This document shows, in pieces, positions 1 to 8,182 of a stretch of DNA of 64,000 nucleotides (positions within the stretch are counted from its first letter, which is position 1; every line of letters begins with the position of its first letter). The DNA comes from Rhodococcus koreensis (GTDB lineage Bacteria > Actinomycetota > Actinomycetes > Mycobacteriales > Mycobacteriaceae). The DNA is taken from NCBI RefSeq assembly GCF_900105905.1, contig NZ_FNSV01000005.1, positions 186,001 through 250,000 on the forward strand. The letters run 5' to 3'. Under the pieces are notes generated by a model, which saw only the letters and a list, made by a program, of their open reading frames with translations, had not been told where the DNA came from and did not search any database. The position numbers and the translations under genes are program-made.

Positions 1-820
1 GCATGTCGAAGGCGCGACTCACGTTGCCGAGGGTTCGCATGGCGTGGTGAACACGACCGCCTCCGAGCCGGGTCTGCGCGATGGCGAAGGCCTGCCCGCG
101 GTCGCCGAGGAGGTTTGCGCGAGGAACGCGAGCATTCGTCAAGCGCAGGTATGACTCCGACGCATCACGGTTGCCGCGTAACCGCATGCCGATGTTCCGT
201 ACCGTTTCGAGGCCGGGGGTGTCCGTGGGCACAATCAACATCGACGCCCGCTTGTGGGGCGGGTTGTCGGGGTCGGTCACGACGAACATGATCAGGAAGT
301 CGGCCTCGGCTGCGTTGGAGATGAACCACTTCTCGCCGTTGATGACCCAATCTTCACCGTCGACGACTGCCGTGGTCTGCAGTGCGGTCGGGTCGGCACC
401 GCCCTGAGGTTCGGTCATCGCATACGCGGAAAGAATTTTTCCGGCGAGAAGCGGATTCATCCACTTCTCCTTCTGCTCCGGAGTCCCGTAATGGGCGAGG
501 ATCTCCATGTTTCCCGTATCGGGTGCAGCGCAACCGAACACGATCGGACCAAGCCCGCCACGGCCGAGAATCTCATTCAGGAGTGCCAGCTTCACCTGGC
601 CGTGGCCGGGGCCGCCGAGTTCCGGTCCCAGGTGTGTCGCCCACAGACCCTGCGCCTTCACCTTCTCCTGCAGAGGCAGAACCAACTCCTGCCACAGCGG
701 GTTGTGGATGTCCAGCCCGTCGACGGCGAAGTCGAGTGGTTCGACCTCGTCACGCACGAAGTCGGCTGCCCAGTCCAGCTTTGCCTGATACTCGGGGTCT
801 GTCTCGAAATCCCATGCCAT
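1..820 (-). CDS. Acyl-CoA dehydrogenase, C-terminus beyond window
   Basis: This is the N-terminal 273 residues of a FadE-type flavoprotein, which would introduce the alpha-beta double bond into an acyl-CoA and pass electrons to ETF. The FAD/substrate signature YAMTEPQGGADPT and the following WVINGEKWFISNA segment are canonical for the family. The start is the ATG at 820, preceded by AAGGAG. The gene is the third in a minus-strand run behind an aldehyde dehydrogenase and a histidine phosphatase, which fits oxidation of an aldehyde to an acid and then beta-oxidation. The catalytic base normally lies in the C-terminal half, outside the window. Family is certain; substrate is unknown. Many P450-linked clusters in rhodococci carry such an enzyme for side-chain or ring-fragment degradation. 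Confidence 0.93.
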   Translation of the reverse strand, partial: MAWDFETDPEYQAKLDWAADFVRDEVEPLDFAVDGLDIHNPLWQELVLPLQEKVKAQGLWATHLGPELGGPGHGQVKLALLNEILGRGGLGPIVFGCAAPDTGNMEILAHYGTPEQKEKWMNPLLAGKILSAYAMTEPQGGADPTALQTTAVVDGEDWVINGEKWFISNAAEADFLIMFVVTDPDNPPHKRASMLIVPTDTPGLETVRNIGMRLRGNRDASESYLRLTNARVPRANLLGDRGQAFAIAQTRLGGGRVHHAMRTLGNVSRAFDM

Positions 821-895
821 AGTGCACTCCTTAGTTCGATTTTCGCTATGTTTCCGCTGTTCAATCGGTTGCTTTGCGGTCATCCGACGCGCTGG

Positions 896-1525
896 TCATC
901 CGTAGGTCAATTGGTTCGGCTCAAGGTGCGAGTGGTCGTTGAAGGACACGAGCGTCAGGCCTCGCGATCCTGCGATCACTTTGGTGATCCCGGTGTTGAC
1001 GGCCACTGTCTGTAGTCGGTGCCACAACTCGGGTCCTCCTCCGAGAAGCGCCGTCGCGATAGACGCGATCACCCCGGCACTCGTGACGACCACGGCACAC
1101 CCGCCCCGCCCGGCTGCGTGGGCGGTGTCCTTCAGGGCTGTATGTACCCGGTCTGTGAACCCCGCGAACGTCTCTGGGTACTGGGTATCGTGCTTCCCGC
1201 TCGTCCACCGCCGCTTCGCGTCGAGCCAACCCTCGGCTCCGAGATCGCCGAGGGTGCCGATCGGTCCGCACGCCGCTTCGAGGATCGGCTTGTGGTCGAA
1301 TTCGTTCCACCGTGGATCCACTGCTGCGTCGGCGAGCCCCGCCCACGACACCGTCTGAACGTGCCTCCGCAGGTCACCACTGACGACGCTGGTCGGAGTT
1401 GCGCCGCGTTCCCGTAGTGCGGCGCCGACGAGCGCGGACTGATGGAAGCCTTTCGGGGACAGCTGGTCGTAGTCTGCGGCTCCCAGGGAAGCCTGGCCGT
1501 GCCGGACCAGGAAGATGACGCTCAT
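896..1525 (-). CDS. Histidine phosphatase (phosphoglycerate mutase-like) family protein
   Basis: This 209-residue protein begins MSVIFLVRHGQASLG. The RHG motif at residues 8-10 contains the phospho-accepting histidine of the histidine phosphatase superfamily. The second catalytic histidine, usually in a VxSHGG-like loop, appears here as VVVTSAGVIA, so a serine or threonine stands in its place. Some actinobacterial members share this variation, and activity cannot be assumed. The ATG at 1525 follows AAAGGTGG. An upstream in-frame extension overlaps the ALDH gene and is unlikely to be translated. It sits between the ALDH and the acyl-CoA dehydrogenase in one operon. An attractive but unproven role is removal of a phosphate introduced by the APH-fold kinases of the cluster. 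Confidence 0.85.
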   Translation of the reverse strand: MSVIFLVRHGQASLGAADYDQLSPKGFHQSALVGAALRERGATPTSVVSGDLRRHVQTVSWAGLADAAVDPRWNEFDHKPILEAACGPIGTLGDLGAEGWLDAKRRWTSGKHDTQYPETFAGFTDRVHTALKDTAHAAGRGGCAVVVTSAGVIASIATALLGGGPELWHRLQTVAVNTGITKVIAGSRGLTLVSFNDHSHLEPNQLTYG

Positions 1526-1547
1526 GCGAGTACAGCCACCTTTACGC

Positions 1548-2972
1548 TCACGACCACGGGGTGCCGGGGACGAGGTTCTTGTACACAACATGCATGTCGG
1601 TGAACTCGTGCAGCCCCCACGGACCGTTCTCGACGCCGAGACCGCTTGACTTGACCCCGCCGAACGGCAGATGAGGCAAGAGGTAGAGGTGGCAGTTCAC
1701 CCAAGTCGTCCCTGCCGCGATTCTGCGCGCCAACTGCGCACCGCGATCAGCGTCGCTGGTCCAGATGGACGAGCCGAGACCGAAATGCGTTGCGTTTGCC
1801 CGAGCAATGGCATCGTCGAGGTCGTCGTACGGCAGGACCGGGAGAGCGGGCCCGAACTGCTCCTCCGCTACGACGGGCATGGAATCGGTCACGTCGGTAA
1901 GAATTGTGGGGGCATAGAAGAAACCCGGACCGTCGATCCTGCTCCCTCCCGCGGCGACAGTCGCACCCGCGTCGACCGCATTGCGCACCAGACCCTCGAC
2001 CCGTTCGAGCTGCAACTGGTTGTTGAGGGGGCCATGTGTGGTTCCTTCCTCGAGACCGTTGCCGATTCGAACGGCCTTCGCCCGTTCGACCAGCGCGGAG
2101 ACCATGTCTCCGTATAGGCGACGGGGCACGTAGGTTCGTTTGACCGCTACGCAGATCTGGCCCACGTTGATCATCGAACTGCCGAAGATGCCGGCCGCGG
2201 CGGTCTCGACGTCCGCGTCGTCGAGCACGATTGCCGGATCGTTTCCTCCGAGTTCCAGGGTCACGCGCTTGAGTCCCTCGGCTGCGGCTGCGGCAACTTT
2301 GCGCCCGCTCGAGGTGGAGCCGGTGAAGCTGATTTTGCGAATCGCGTGGTGTGCGCTGAGCTTGGCGCCAAGGGGGTCGAGGCCCGAGATGACGTTCAGG
2401 ACCCCCGGAGGGAATACGTCCGCGAGCAACTCACCGATCCGAAGAGTGGTCAGAGGAGTGTAGGGCGACGGTTTCACCACAACCGTGTTTCCGGCCCGAA
2501 GCGCAGGCGCGACCTTCCAGAAAGCCAGACCGACCGGTGCGTTCCAGGGCGTGATCGCGGCGACCGGCCCGATCGGCTCCCGGAGGAGTTCGACCCGAGC
2601 GTATTCGTTGTCCTGTAGGACCTCGACCGACACCTCCAGGCCGGCGTAGTACCGCAGCCAGTCCACCGCGGACCGGATCTCGCCGATTGCTTCGGCGAGC
2701 GGTCGGCCCTGCTCACGCGTCAGAAGCGCGCCTAGTTCGTCGACGCGTTCCTCCACGCGGCCGGCCGCGGCAAGGAGCGCACTGCGCCGGGCGGTGTCGT
2801 CGCTCCGCCACCGCGGAAAGGCGGCCTCGGCAGCGGCGACGGCTTTGTCGAGCTCGCTATCCGTGCAGTTCGGCGCCACTGCAAAAGCAGCGCCGAGAGC
2901 AGGGTCCTCGACCGCGAAAGTGGCCGATCCCGAGATCAACTCACCGCCGATCGTCATCGAGTAGTTGGACAC
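1548..2972 (-). CDS. NAD(P)-dependent aldehyde dehydrogenase (copy 1)
   Basis: This full-length 474-residue ALDH superfamily enzyme would oxidise an aldehyde to a carboxylic acid in the cytoplasm. The cofactor/catalytic segment TPWNAPVGLAFWKVAPALRAGN, the general base Glu in LELGGNDP (about residue 240) and the nucleophile Cys in GQICVAVKR (about residue 274) are all present. The start is GTG at 2972 with AGGAGG upstream. It is the first gene of an operon with the histidine phosphatase and acyl-CoA dehydrogenase, and is driven by an AAC-N3-GTT promoter. Two near-identical paralogs lie in the window, one broken by frameshifts (18272-19691) and one intact (25549-26988). The aldehyde is likely produced by a P450/alcohol dehydrogenase pair in the cluster. 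Confidence 0.95.
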   Translation of the reverse strand: MSNYSMTIGGELISGSATFAVEDPALGAAFAVAPNCTDSELDKAVAAAEAAFPRWRSDDTARRSALLAAAGRVEERVDELGALLTREQGRPLAEAIGEIRSAVDWLRYYAGLEVSVEVLQDNEYARVELLREPIGPVAAITPWNAPVGLAFWKVAPALRAGNTVVVKPSPYTPLTTLRIGELLADVFPPGVLNVISGLDPLGAKLSAHHAIRKISFTGSTSSGRKVAAAAAEGLKRVTLELGGNDPAIVLDDADVETAAAGIFGSSMINVGQICVAVKRTYVPRRLYGDMVSALVERAKAVRIGNGLEEGTTHGPLNNQLQLERVEGLVRNAVDAGATVAAGGSRIDGPGFFYAPTILTDVTDSMPVVAEEQFGPALPVLPYDDLDDAIARANATHFGLGSSIWTSDADRGAQLARRIAAGTTWVNCHLYLLPHLPFGGVKSSGLGVENGPWGLHEFTDMHVVYKNLVPGTPWS

Positions 2973-3165
2973 CGATCCTCCTGATGCTCAATTGAAAGTC
3001 TTTGAAACTGCACGAACTCATTCCGGCGACTCCGAGGCTCACTGCGCTCCGGGCCGATCACGAAGCGAGGTCGCTTGTCCACCGCGCCGACGAAACCTGG
3101 CGCCCGGTCCACCACGCACCCGAGTTCCTTCCGGCGGTGCCGGGCATCCGACCGGCGAGCGCCAG

Positions 3166-3223
3166 AACCCTGTTATGAACCTCGTTCTATTCGAAAGCTA
3201 CACGTGGCCTACGTCACTGTCAA
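3166..3223 (-). promoter_or_regulatory. Promoter with two AAC-N3-GTT operators, upstream of ALDH copy 1
   Basis: Read on the minus strand, TTGACA (3218-3223), a 17-base spacer and TAGCTT (3195-3200) make a sigma70-type promoter. Two operator copies follow at 3178-3186 and 3166-3174. The first lies inside a perfect GAAC-N3-GTTC palindrome. The layout matches eight other promoters in the window. The divergent TetR gene starts at 3442, so the site may also affect it. The rest of 2973-3441 shows no gene. Confidence 0.75.
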
Positions 3224-3441
3224 TGAGATGTGTGGGGGAACCGACGGATTTCGAGGCAGTTCCGCCGCATGAAGGAAACGTTGACAGCGCTCCCGGCACA
3301 CCAATAGGTTTAGAACGCAGTTTGAAACAATTGCCTGCTGCGCCGACGCAGACCCGCCTGCCTCCGAAGCAGGATGTTCAGCTACGGGACGGCAGGCGCA
3401 CCACCCGGATCGTGCCGGTATCGACAATCAGCGGAGGCGAC

Positions 3442-4071
3442 GTGGTCGCAGGATATAAGCGGGCAGCTGACCAGCCGGCGGCGGACTCGCCGTGGACAGC
3501 GCCTCGCCCGTCACAACAGGAACGGTACGAGAAGGTCCTTCAGGCCACGATCGACCTGGCGCACGAAGGCGGATACGACGCCGTCCAGATGCGGGCCGTT
3601 GCCGAGCGTTCGGGAGTTGCCCTCGGCACTGTATATACCTACTTCCAGTCGCGAGATCTCCTGCTGTATCGCGCAACCGTGGCATGGAACATCAGCATCG
3701 CCGAGCAAGCAGCGAAGCGTGCAGCTGCGGCGGACCACACGGGAATCGACGGTTTGGAGGACCACTTCATCGAGGTGATCGACCTGTTTCTCGACGACCC
3801 CGGCCTGCTCGACGCGTACGTACGGGCAACGTTGTCGAGCGATCCGGTCGTCGCAGCCGAGCGGAGGAACGTCACGTGGGAATGGTGGACGGACATCTCG
3901 CCGAGTCCGTCAGCGCTCGGTCCCGAGATAGCCGAGATCGCAGCCACCCTGCTGACCGACGTCTTCTATAGCGGGACTGTGCGGTGGGCGTTCGGTCAGG
4001 TGGAACTCGCAGAGATCCGCGAGCAGCTCCGTGCCACGATTAGGCTCCTGATTCGTGCGTCGCGCGCCTGA
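3442..4071 (+). CDS. TetR-family regulator, KstR-like (copy 1)
   Basis: This 209-residue regulator has an N-terminal TetR HTH containing GYDAVQMRAVAERSGVALG and the recognition-helix segment TVYTYFQSRD, followed by an all-helical ligand-binding domain. The HTH closely resembles that of the mycobacterial cholesterol repressor KstR (VQMRAVADRADVAVGTLYRYF from memory), which binds an AAC/GTT palindrome. The GTG at 3442 is chosen because GGAGG lies about eight bases upstream; longer in-frame starts would run into the divergent promoter. A paralog with almost the same HTH is at 27302-27925. Inference: one or both bind the AAC-N3-GTT operators, and an acyl-CoA or other pathway intermediate releases them. 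Confidence 0.92.
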   Translation: MVAGYKRAADQPAADSPWTAPRPSQQERYEKVLQATIDLAHEGGYDAVQMRAVAERSGVALGTVYTYFQSRDLLLYRATVAWNISIAEQAAKRAAAADHTGIDGLEDHFIEVIDLFLDDPGLLDAYVRATLSSDPVVAAERRNVTWEWWTDISPSPSALGPEIAEIAATLLTDVFYSGTVRWAFGQVELAEIREQLRATIRLLIRASRA

Positions 4072-4136
4072 CGGCCGCGTCACTCCGACGATCAGGCACG
4101 AATCAGTGCCGGGCGGCCAGTTTGCCGCGGCGTCCG

Positions 4137-4161
4137 GTGCCGGGATCGTCGATCCCGGCAC
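4137..4161. terminator. Bidirectional terminator-like palindrome between convergent genes
   Basis: A perfect 25-base palindrome with 12-base arms starting GTGCCGGGATCG lies between the convergent TetR and thioesterase genes. No T-tract follows, which is common for actinobacterial hairpin terminators. Confidence 0.6.
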
Positions 4162-4166
4162 CCGTG

Positions 4167-4811
4167 TCACCTCTGCCCAGGATTGAGAAGGATGAAGAGC
4201 GCCTCCGCGTCCGCGCACACCCGGTCGCCGTCGCTCAACGTCGCTCTGAGGAACGTCTTCCGCCCCTCGGTCCGATCGACCCAGGCTTTGAGTTCCAGAT
4301 CGGTGTCGAGCGGCGTGACGGAGCGGTAGTTGATCGTCAAATAGGCGGTCCGGGTGATCCCGCGAGCCAATCCGGCCGCGAGACCCATCACCTCGTCGAC
4401 GGCGAGGCCGACATATCCCCCGTGTACGGCAGAGTTTCCTCCCAGATGGAAGCGGCGGAACCGCAGGGTCGCGACCACACCGTCCGCTCCCTGATCCAAG
4501 AACGTGTAGGGCGGCAACATTATGTTTCCCCGAGCGGGCAGGTCGGTACGTGTGCCCGAGGGCGCATACCATTCGTCGATCGTCACGCCCTTCAATAGGT
4601 CGTTGATCGCCCTCAACCGCGACAGAATGTCGTCATTGAGTTCAGTAGTCGGACATGCCGCACGCGCGCGGTCCATGAACGTCCGCACTTCCTCGATGAA
4701 CTCGCCGTAGTTGACACCCCCTCGCTCGGTCGTGTTCTCGATCGTCGTGCGGAATCCGCCGACGCCCTCCTCGACAGCTGCGGGGAGCGCTCCCCCGAAT
4801 TCACCAGTCAT
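4167..4811 (-). CDS. PaaI/hotdog-fold thioesterase
   Basis: This 214-residue protein has its C-terminal half in the hotdog fold. The segment FHLGGNSAVHGGYVGLAVDE matches the HxGxxxHGG...D pattern of PaaI-type acyl-CoA thioesterases. The N-terminal 80 residues are a helical extension without a recognised domain. The enzyme would release CoA from a pathway acyl-CoA, perhaps to prevent CoA trapping. The ATG at 4811 follows a GGAG-containing leader. It has its own AAC-N3-GTT promoter (4964-5015) and is monocistronic, convergent with the TetR gene. Substrate is unknown. Confidence 0.85.
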   Translation of the reverse strand: MTGEFGGALPAAVEEGVGGFRTTIENTTERGGVNYGEFIEEVRTFMDRARAACPTTELNDDILSRLRAINDLLKGVTIDEWYAPSGTRTDLPARGNIMLPPYTFLDQGADGVVATLRFRRFHLGGNSAVHGGYVGLAVDEVMGLAAGLARGITRTAYLTINYRSVTPLDTDLELKAWVDRTEGRKTFLRATLSDGDRVCADAEALFILLNPGQR

Positions 4812-4963
4812 CTCGGCAGTTCTCCGTCGCTCGTGTCAGTTGGCCCGCCGTGGCGTTCGCGGCCCCGGTCCGGGGAGCCACGCCGGGGTGAAACGCCCCT
4901 GTCCGGGGCACACCGTCTCCGAGCAACTGCCCCACGGGACGTTCACTCGGATACCTTGTTTGA

Positions 4964-5015
4964 AACCTTGTTCACTATTTGAGGGCAGACTACGGCTCGC
5001 CGATCACGGTGTCAA
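4964..5015 (-). promoter_or_regulatory. Promoter with AAC-N3-GTT operator, upstream of thioesterase
   Basis: On the minus strand TTGACA (5010-5015), a 17-base spacer and TAGTCT (4987-4992) are followed by the operator at 4964-4972. A degenerate second copy (TAC for AAC) lies just beyond. It is back to back with the ferredoxin promoter at 5121-5168. Confidence 0.72.
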
Positions 5016-5120
5016 CGAGAAGCTCTCCACGCAAAGCGCTTTCACGCACCGTTCACAAACCTGACTGGCGGCGCGCGTAGCGCCCGCCTGGGACCCGGAC
5101 GTCACCCCGCGTGCCGATCG

Positions 5121-5168
5121 TTGACACCGAGCTCCCGAGAATGTAACTTGAATCACTGTAACCGGGTT
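5121..5168 (+). promoter_or_regulatory. Promoter with AAC-N3-GTT operator, upstream of ferredoxin
   Basis: TTGACA (5121-5126), a 17-base spacer and TAACTT (5144-5149) are followed ten bases later by the operator at 5160-5168. The heptamer GAATCAC occurs on both sides of the operator. Transcription would begin about 170 bases before the ferredoxin ATG, leaving a long 5' leader. Confidence 0.75.
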
Positions 5169-5338
5169 TCGAATCACGTTACGAAAACCGGAGTGCGTGG
5201 CGTTCTGGGCGAAGCTCGTTGTACGCCGACGCCCGCACGAACAGCAGTGACAGGCGTGTCGACCGCCCACTTCGGGGCTTGCCGAACAATCACTCGGCGT
5301 CGACCGCCGACCGACTCCCACACAGACAAGGATTTGCC

Positions 5339-5551
5339 ATGGCCGAGAACGAAGCTCTCTTCATTGACTTGGACACGAGCCGGTGCACCAGCCTGGGAAT
5401 CTGTGAGGCACTGGCGCCCAAACACTTCGAGGTGCAAGACGACGGCAGCGTAACGGTTGACGGCGAGCCGGTCTCGGACGAGGACATTGCCGATGTACGT
5501 AACGCGGTCACGTCCTGCCCGACAGAAGCGCTCAAGCTGATCACGAAGTGA
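5339..5551 (+). CDS. Small [3Fe-4S] ferredoxin, probable P450 redox partner
   Basis: This 70-residue acidic ferredoxin has the spacing C-x5-C near the N-terminus (CTSLGICEALAP) and a final CP (SCPTEA), typical of the single-cluster ferredoxins that feed bacterial P450s. In most relatives the residue three after the first cysteine is His, Ala or Gly; here it is Leu, one of the actinobacterial variants. The ATG at 5339 follows AAGGA. It is the first gene after an AAC-N3-GTT promoter and is followed by an APH-fold kinase. With the FAD ferredoxin reductase at 40355-41593 it would complete an electron chain to the P450s at 14438 and 28379. It lies far from both, so the pairing is inferred. Confidence 0.92.
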   Translation: MAENEALFIDLDTSRCTSLGICEALAPKHFEVQDDGSVTVDGEPVSDEDIADVRNAVTSCPTEALKLITK

Positions 5552-5676
5552 GTCGGATACCGGCACGAGATATCGGTCGGCGACTGCGCGGGACCGGTTC
5601 GACTTCGCCGGCACGATGCACCCGACTGGCACAGAATCGGCACAGCTGACGCTGCGCCAGAAATAAGGTGGAACCA

Positions 5677-6720
5677 ATGATCGATTCGAGTCGCCTGGCG
5701 ACGTGGCTGGACAGCACAGACCTGCCGGGACGGGGCGAGCCTCTGGAGGTCCGAGACCTCTCGGGAGGCTCGCAGAACGCGGTCGTCGAGCTCAAACGGA
5801 GTGAACTCCATGGTGTAGTGCGTATTCCCCCGCCCTCTGCGCCTGCGGAACGGGACAAGGGCATCGCTCGCGAATGGCGCATCCTCGAAGCCCTCGAGGG
5901 AACCGACGTACCCCACACCACACCGCTCGCAATGTGTGCGGACCCGACAGTCCTAGGTCGACCGTTCTACCTCATGACGTATGTGGACGGCTGGAGCCTC
6001 GGCGGCGATTGGCCCACACCGTTCGACAAAGATCTCTCGGCCCGTCGCGATCTCGCCTTTCAACTCGTCGAGGGCATCGCGCTCCTCGGCAACGTCGACT
6101 GGCAAGCGAAGGGGTTGCAGGATTTCGGTCGCCCCGACGGGTTCCACGAGCGTCAGGTACAGCGATGGACGGCCTTCCTCGCGCGCATTAAGGGACGCGA
6201 GATTCCCGGATTCGCGGAAGCAGCACACTGGCTCACGCGGCACAAACCTATCGATTTTGTTCCCGGTCTCATGCACGGCGACTACGGTTTCGCCAACGTG
6301 ATGTTCGGGCACGGCTCGCCCCCGCGACTGGCGGCCATCATCGACTGGGAGATGACGACGATCGGCGACCCCAAACTCGACCTCGGATGGGCGCTCAGCT
6401 TCCTACCTGCCGACCCGCTCGATCCGACTCAGACTGGCGGTGTCGAGGGCAACTTCTACGGCATGCCCACCCGCGATGCCTTGGCAGGGCGGTACGCAGA
6501 TGTCTCCGGCCGGCAAGTCGAGGACCTCGATTTCTATCTTATCCTTGCGTTGTGGAAGCTGGCAGTGGTGCTGGAACAGAGCTATCAGCGGGCTGGTGAC
6601 AACGAACGGTTGCAGGCCTTCGGGCCAATGGTTTTGGATCTTATGATGCGCGCGGCCGACCTTGCCGAAACGACACGCTACGGCGCACGCGCTGCCGAAC
6701 GTGTCAACGCGTCCAGCTGA
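5677..6720 (+). CDS. APH-fold phosphotransferase (ACAD10/11, LvaA-like) copy 1
   Basis: This 347-residue aminoglycoside-phosphotransferase-fold protein contains the catalytic loop MHGDYGFANVMF (His200, Asp202, Asn207) and the metal-binding IIDWE (Asp223) followed by GDPKLDLGW. Its closest functional analogues are the kinase domain of ACAD10/11 and the Pseudomonas 4-hydroxyacyl-CoA kinase LvaA, rather than antibiotic-resistance enzymes; this is family knowledge, not proof. The ATG at 5677 is preferred over a GTG at 5668 because AAGGTGG sits five bases upstream. It follows the ferredoxin in the same operon. The cluster also has a BVMO-lactonase pair that makes hydroxy acids and an acyl-CoA dehydrogenase, so phosphorylation of a hydroxyacyl-CoA is a plausible role. 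Confidence 0.85.
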   Translation: MIDSSRLATWLDSTDLPGRGEPLEVRDLSGGSQNAVVELKRSELHGVVRIPPPSAPAERDKGIAREWRILEALEGTDVPHTTPLAMCADPTVLGRPFYLMTYVDGWSLGGDWPTPFDKDLSARRDLAFQLVEGIALLGNVDWQAKGLQDFGRPDGFHERQVQRWTAFLARIKGREIPGFAEAAHWLTRHKPIDFVPGLMHGDYGFANVMFGHGSPPRLAAIIDWEMTTIGDPKLDLGWALSFLPADPLDPTQTGGVEGNFYGMPTRDALAGRYADVSGRQVEDLDFYLILALWKLAVVLEQSYQRAGDNERLQAFGPMVLDLMMRAADLAETTRYGARAAERVNASS

Positions 6721-6946
6721 GTCGACCTGCGACGAGTTCCACCCAATTCGAACATCTGAAGGCGCCCACCCTAGCCTCGATCTTGCCTGCGTCTGATGTG
6801 TCGCTCTGATCAGTTTCAGGTTGGGTATTTCGGGCGTGGATTCGGTGCGCGGCAACGCGCGTTCGCCCGACGCGGTCGGGTGGTCGTCGAGGTCCAGGGC
6901 CCCGAAAGTCGATTCCCTTTCGTCTCGATCGTCGGATTGGTGCTGT

Positions 6947-7385
6947 TCAGAGGGGGTCGGGGATTGCGTTGAGACGGGCCAATGCGGTGATCAGCAAGTC
7001 GATCCAGGGTGCGTGGGCGGACAGCCGCAGGTGCACTTTTCGTGAGTGACGGGCGATGCGGCCGGCGGTCGCGAACAGGCGTAGCCGTTTCGGCTCCCAC
7101 CGACTGGCTGGGTCATCGGCGAACGCGAGCATCTGCATCCATGCGGTGACCTCGACGGCGAGGGCGAGGGCGAGGGCGAACCAATCCGATGCTGATCGAA
7201 ACCGTGCAGCGGAAGGTTATCGAGGCCGGTGTCTTTCAGGATGCGGATCCGGTCTTCGCAGCGTGCCCGGCGGCCGTGCCGCAGTTCCAGATCCGTCCAC
7301 CTTCGTTGTTGGCGGGTGAACGCGGTCAACCGCAGCCCGTCACGGTCGGTGAAGCGCAGTTGTGCACCGGAGTGGTTGAGTCGGC
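6947..7385 (-). pseudogene. IS1380-family transposase, 3' remnant
   Basis: Two overlapping minus-strand frames carry the C-terminal part of an IS1380 transposase. The first has GAQLRFTDRDG and HGRRARCEDRIRILKDTGLD, and the second has WMQMLAFADDPASRWEPKR through to the stop. A frameshift within a repetitive run around 7140-7190 separates them. The N-terminal half is missing because a group II intron fragment abuts it at about 7385. The element is inactive. Bases 6721-6946, between the kinase stop and this remnant, show no gene. Confidence 0.75.
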
Positions 7386-7437
7386 CCGCAGCGCGGTACC
7401 GGTGTCGCCACCGGCCCGTTTCTGCGAGCCGCTCGCC

Positions 7438-7471
7438 GAACCTGGCGTGCGCGTTTCCACGCACCGGGCTC
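7438..7471 (-). ncRNA. Group II intron domain V
   Basis: This 34-nt catalytic hairpin has lower stem GAGCC/GGTTC, upper stem GTGCGTG/CGCGCAC closed by a GAAA tetraloop, and a two-base bulge on the 3' side. It lies shortly after the maturase coding sequence, the expected position. Confidence 0.75.
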
Positions 7472-7494
7472 TCCACGGTCTCTGCCAACAAGCG

Positions 7495-8081
7495 TGGTTA
7501 GCCACTGCCCAGGGATTCGGGATCTTACTGCCGCGGTATCGATATCGTGCAGTCGGTACCCGGCCGAGATTGAACAGTTCGACCCCGTCCGCCGACGGCA
7601 TCCTCCACGTCCAGTGAGGGCCGATGAGGTGCCGTCGAAGATCGGTCCAACTCCACCGATGCAGCCGTATCCACCAGCGAGCAATCCTGTGCCACACGAA
7701 GATGGCGAGGGATTGCAGGACACTCTTGGCTACCGCGTACCGAAAGTAATTGGACCAGCCGTGCATGATCCGGTTGAGGCGGATCAGCACGTCCCTGGGT
7801 GGCTGCTGCGACAGCCTGCTCGTCACGGCACGAATCTTGTCCTTCAGCGACCGGAGGGGCCGGTCGGCGATGAACACGTAGACGTACCACTTGTCCGTCC
7901 CTTTCTTGCGTTTCCACTGGATGCGGAACCCGAGAAAGTCAAACCCCTCGCCCATGTGCAAAACTCGGGTCTTGGATTCGGAGAACCGAAGCCCCAACGG
8001 CGCGATCACATCAGCGATCTCTTCGCGCAAGTCGTTCACATCGTCGCAGCTACCGAACACGAGCACGACGAAATCGTCCGC
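7495..8081 (-). pseudogene. Group II intron reverse transcriptase/maturase, N-terminally truncated
   Basis: The frame opens directly at ADDFVVLVFG, the remainder of the RT active-site YADD motif. A TAA precedes it, so the fingers and palm are lost. What remains is the thumb, then the maturase-specific domain (LNRIMHGWSNYFRYAVAKS) and the typical C-terminal stretch with DGVELFN and ARYRYRGSKIPNPW. No stop precedes domain V in this copy. The protein is not functional as a reverse transcriptase. The truncation coincides exactly with the repeat at 8082, pointing to insertion or deletion by the neighbouring recombinase element. Confidence 0.8.
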
Positions 8082-8162
8082 TTATGCCGACCACGGGATT
8101 ATGCCGACCCCGGCGTGACGGTGCTGGCCAGCGAGTTTGAGCCGGTGGTGTGGTCGGCATAA
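8082..8162. repeat. TTATGCCGACC repeats at a recombinase-element end
   Basis: The 11-mer TTATGCCGACC occurs at 8082-8092 and 8099-8109, and in inverted orientation at 8152-8162. The cluster lies just downstream of the tyrosine recombinase remnant and exactly at the point where the group II intron RT is cut. It is a good candidate for the recombinase-binding end of the element. Confidence 0.6.
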
Positions 8163-8182
8163 TCCGGGATCAGTTTCGGGGG

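Larger units (their letters stand above)
7386..8081 (-). mobile_element. Group II intron, 3' fragment (5' truncated)
   Basis: The fragment contains the last part of the intron-encoded maturase and a recognisable domain V at 7438-7471. That element is 34 nt, starts GAGCC, ends GGTTC, and has a seven-base-pair upper stem with a GAAA loop. The 3' end runs into IS1380 transposase sequence at roughly 7385, suggesting the intron had inserted in an IS1380 copy. The 5' end is cut inside the reverse transcriptase at the catalytic ADD residues, so the intron cannot retrohome. Confidence 0.78.

Noticed and set aside
2965..3441. N-terminal extension of the TetR gene by 159 codons
   Set aside because: It would span the divergent promoter; GTG at 3442 has a GGAGG site and gives normal TetR length.
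5677..6720. Antibiotic-resistance role for the APH-fold protein
   Set aside because: The context is catabolic, and the sequence pattern fits the ACAD10/11-LvaA type rather than aminoglycoside kinases.
7140..7200. GAGGGC-type short tandem repeats
   Set aside because: A brief low-complexity stretch inside the IS1380 remnant where its frame breaks; no sign of an independent repeat element.
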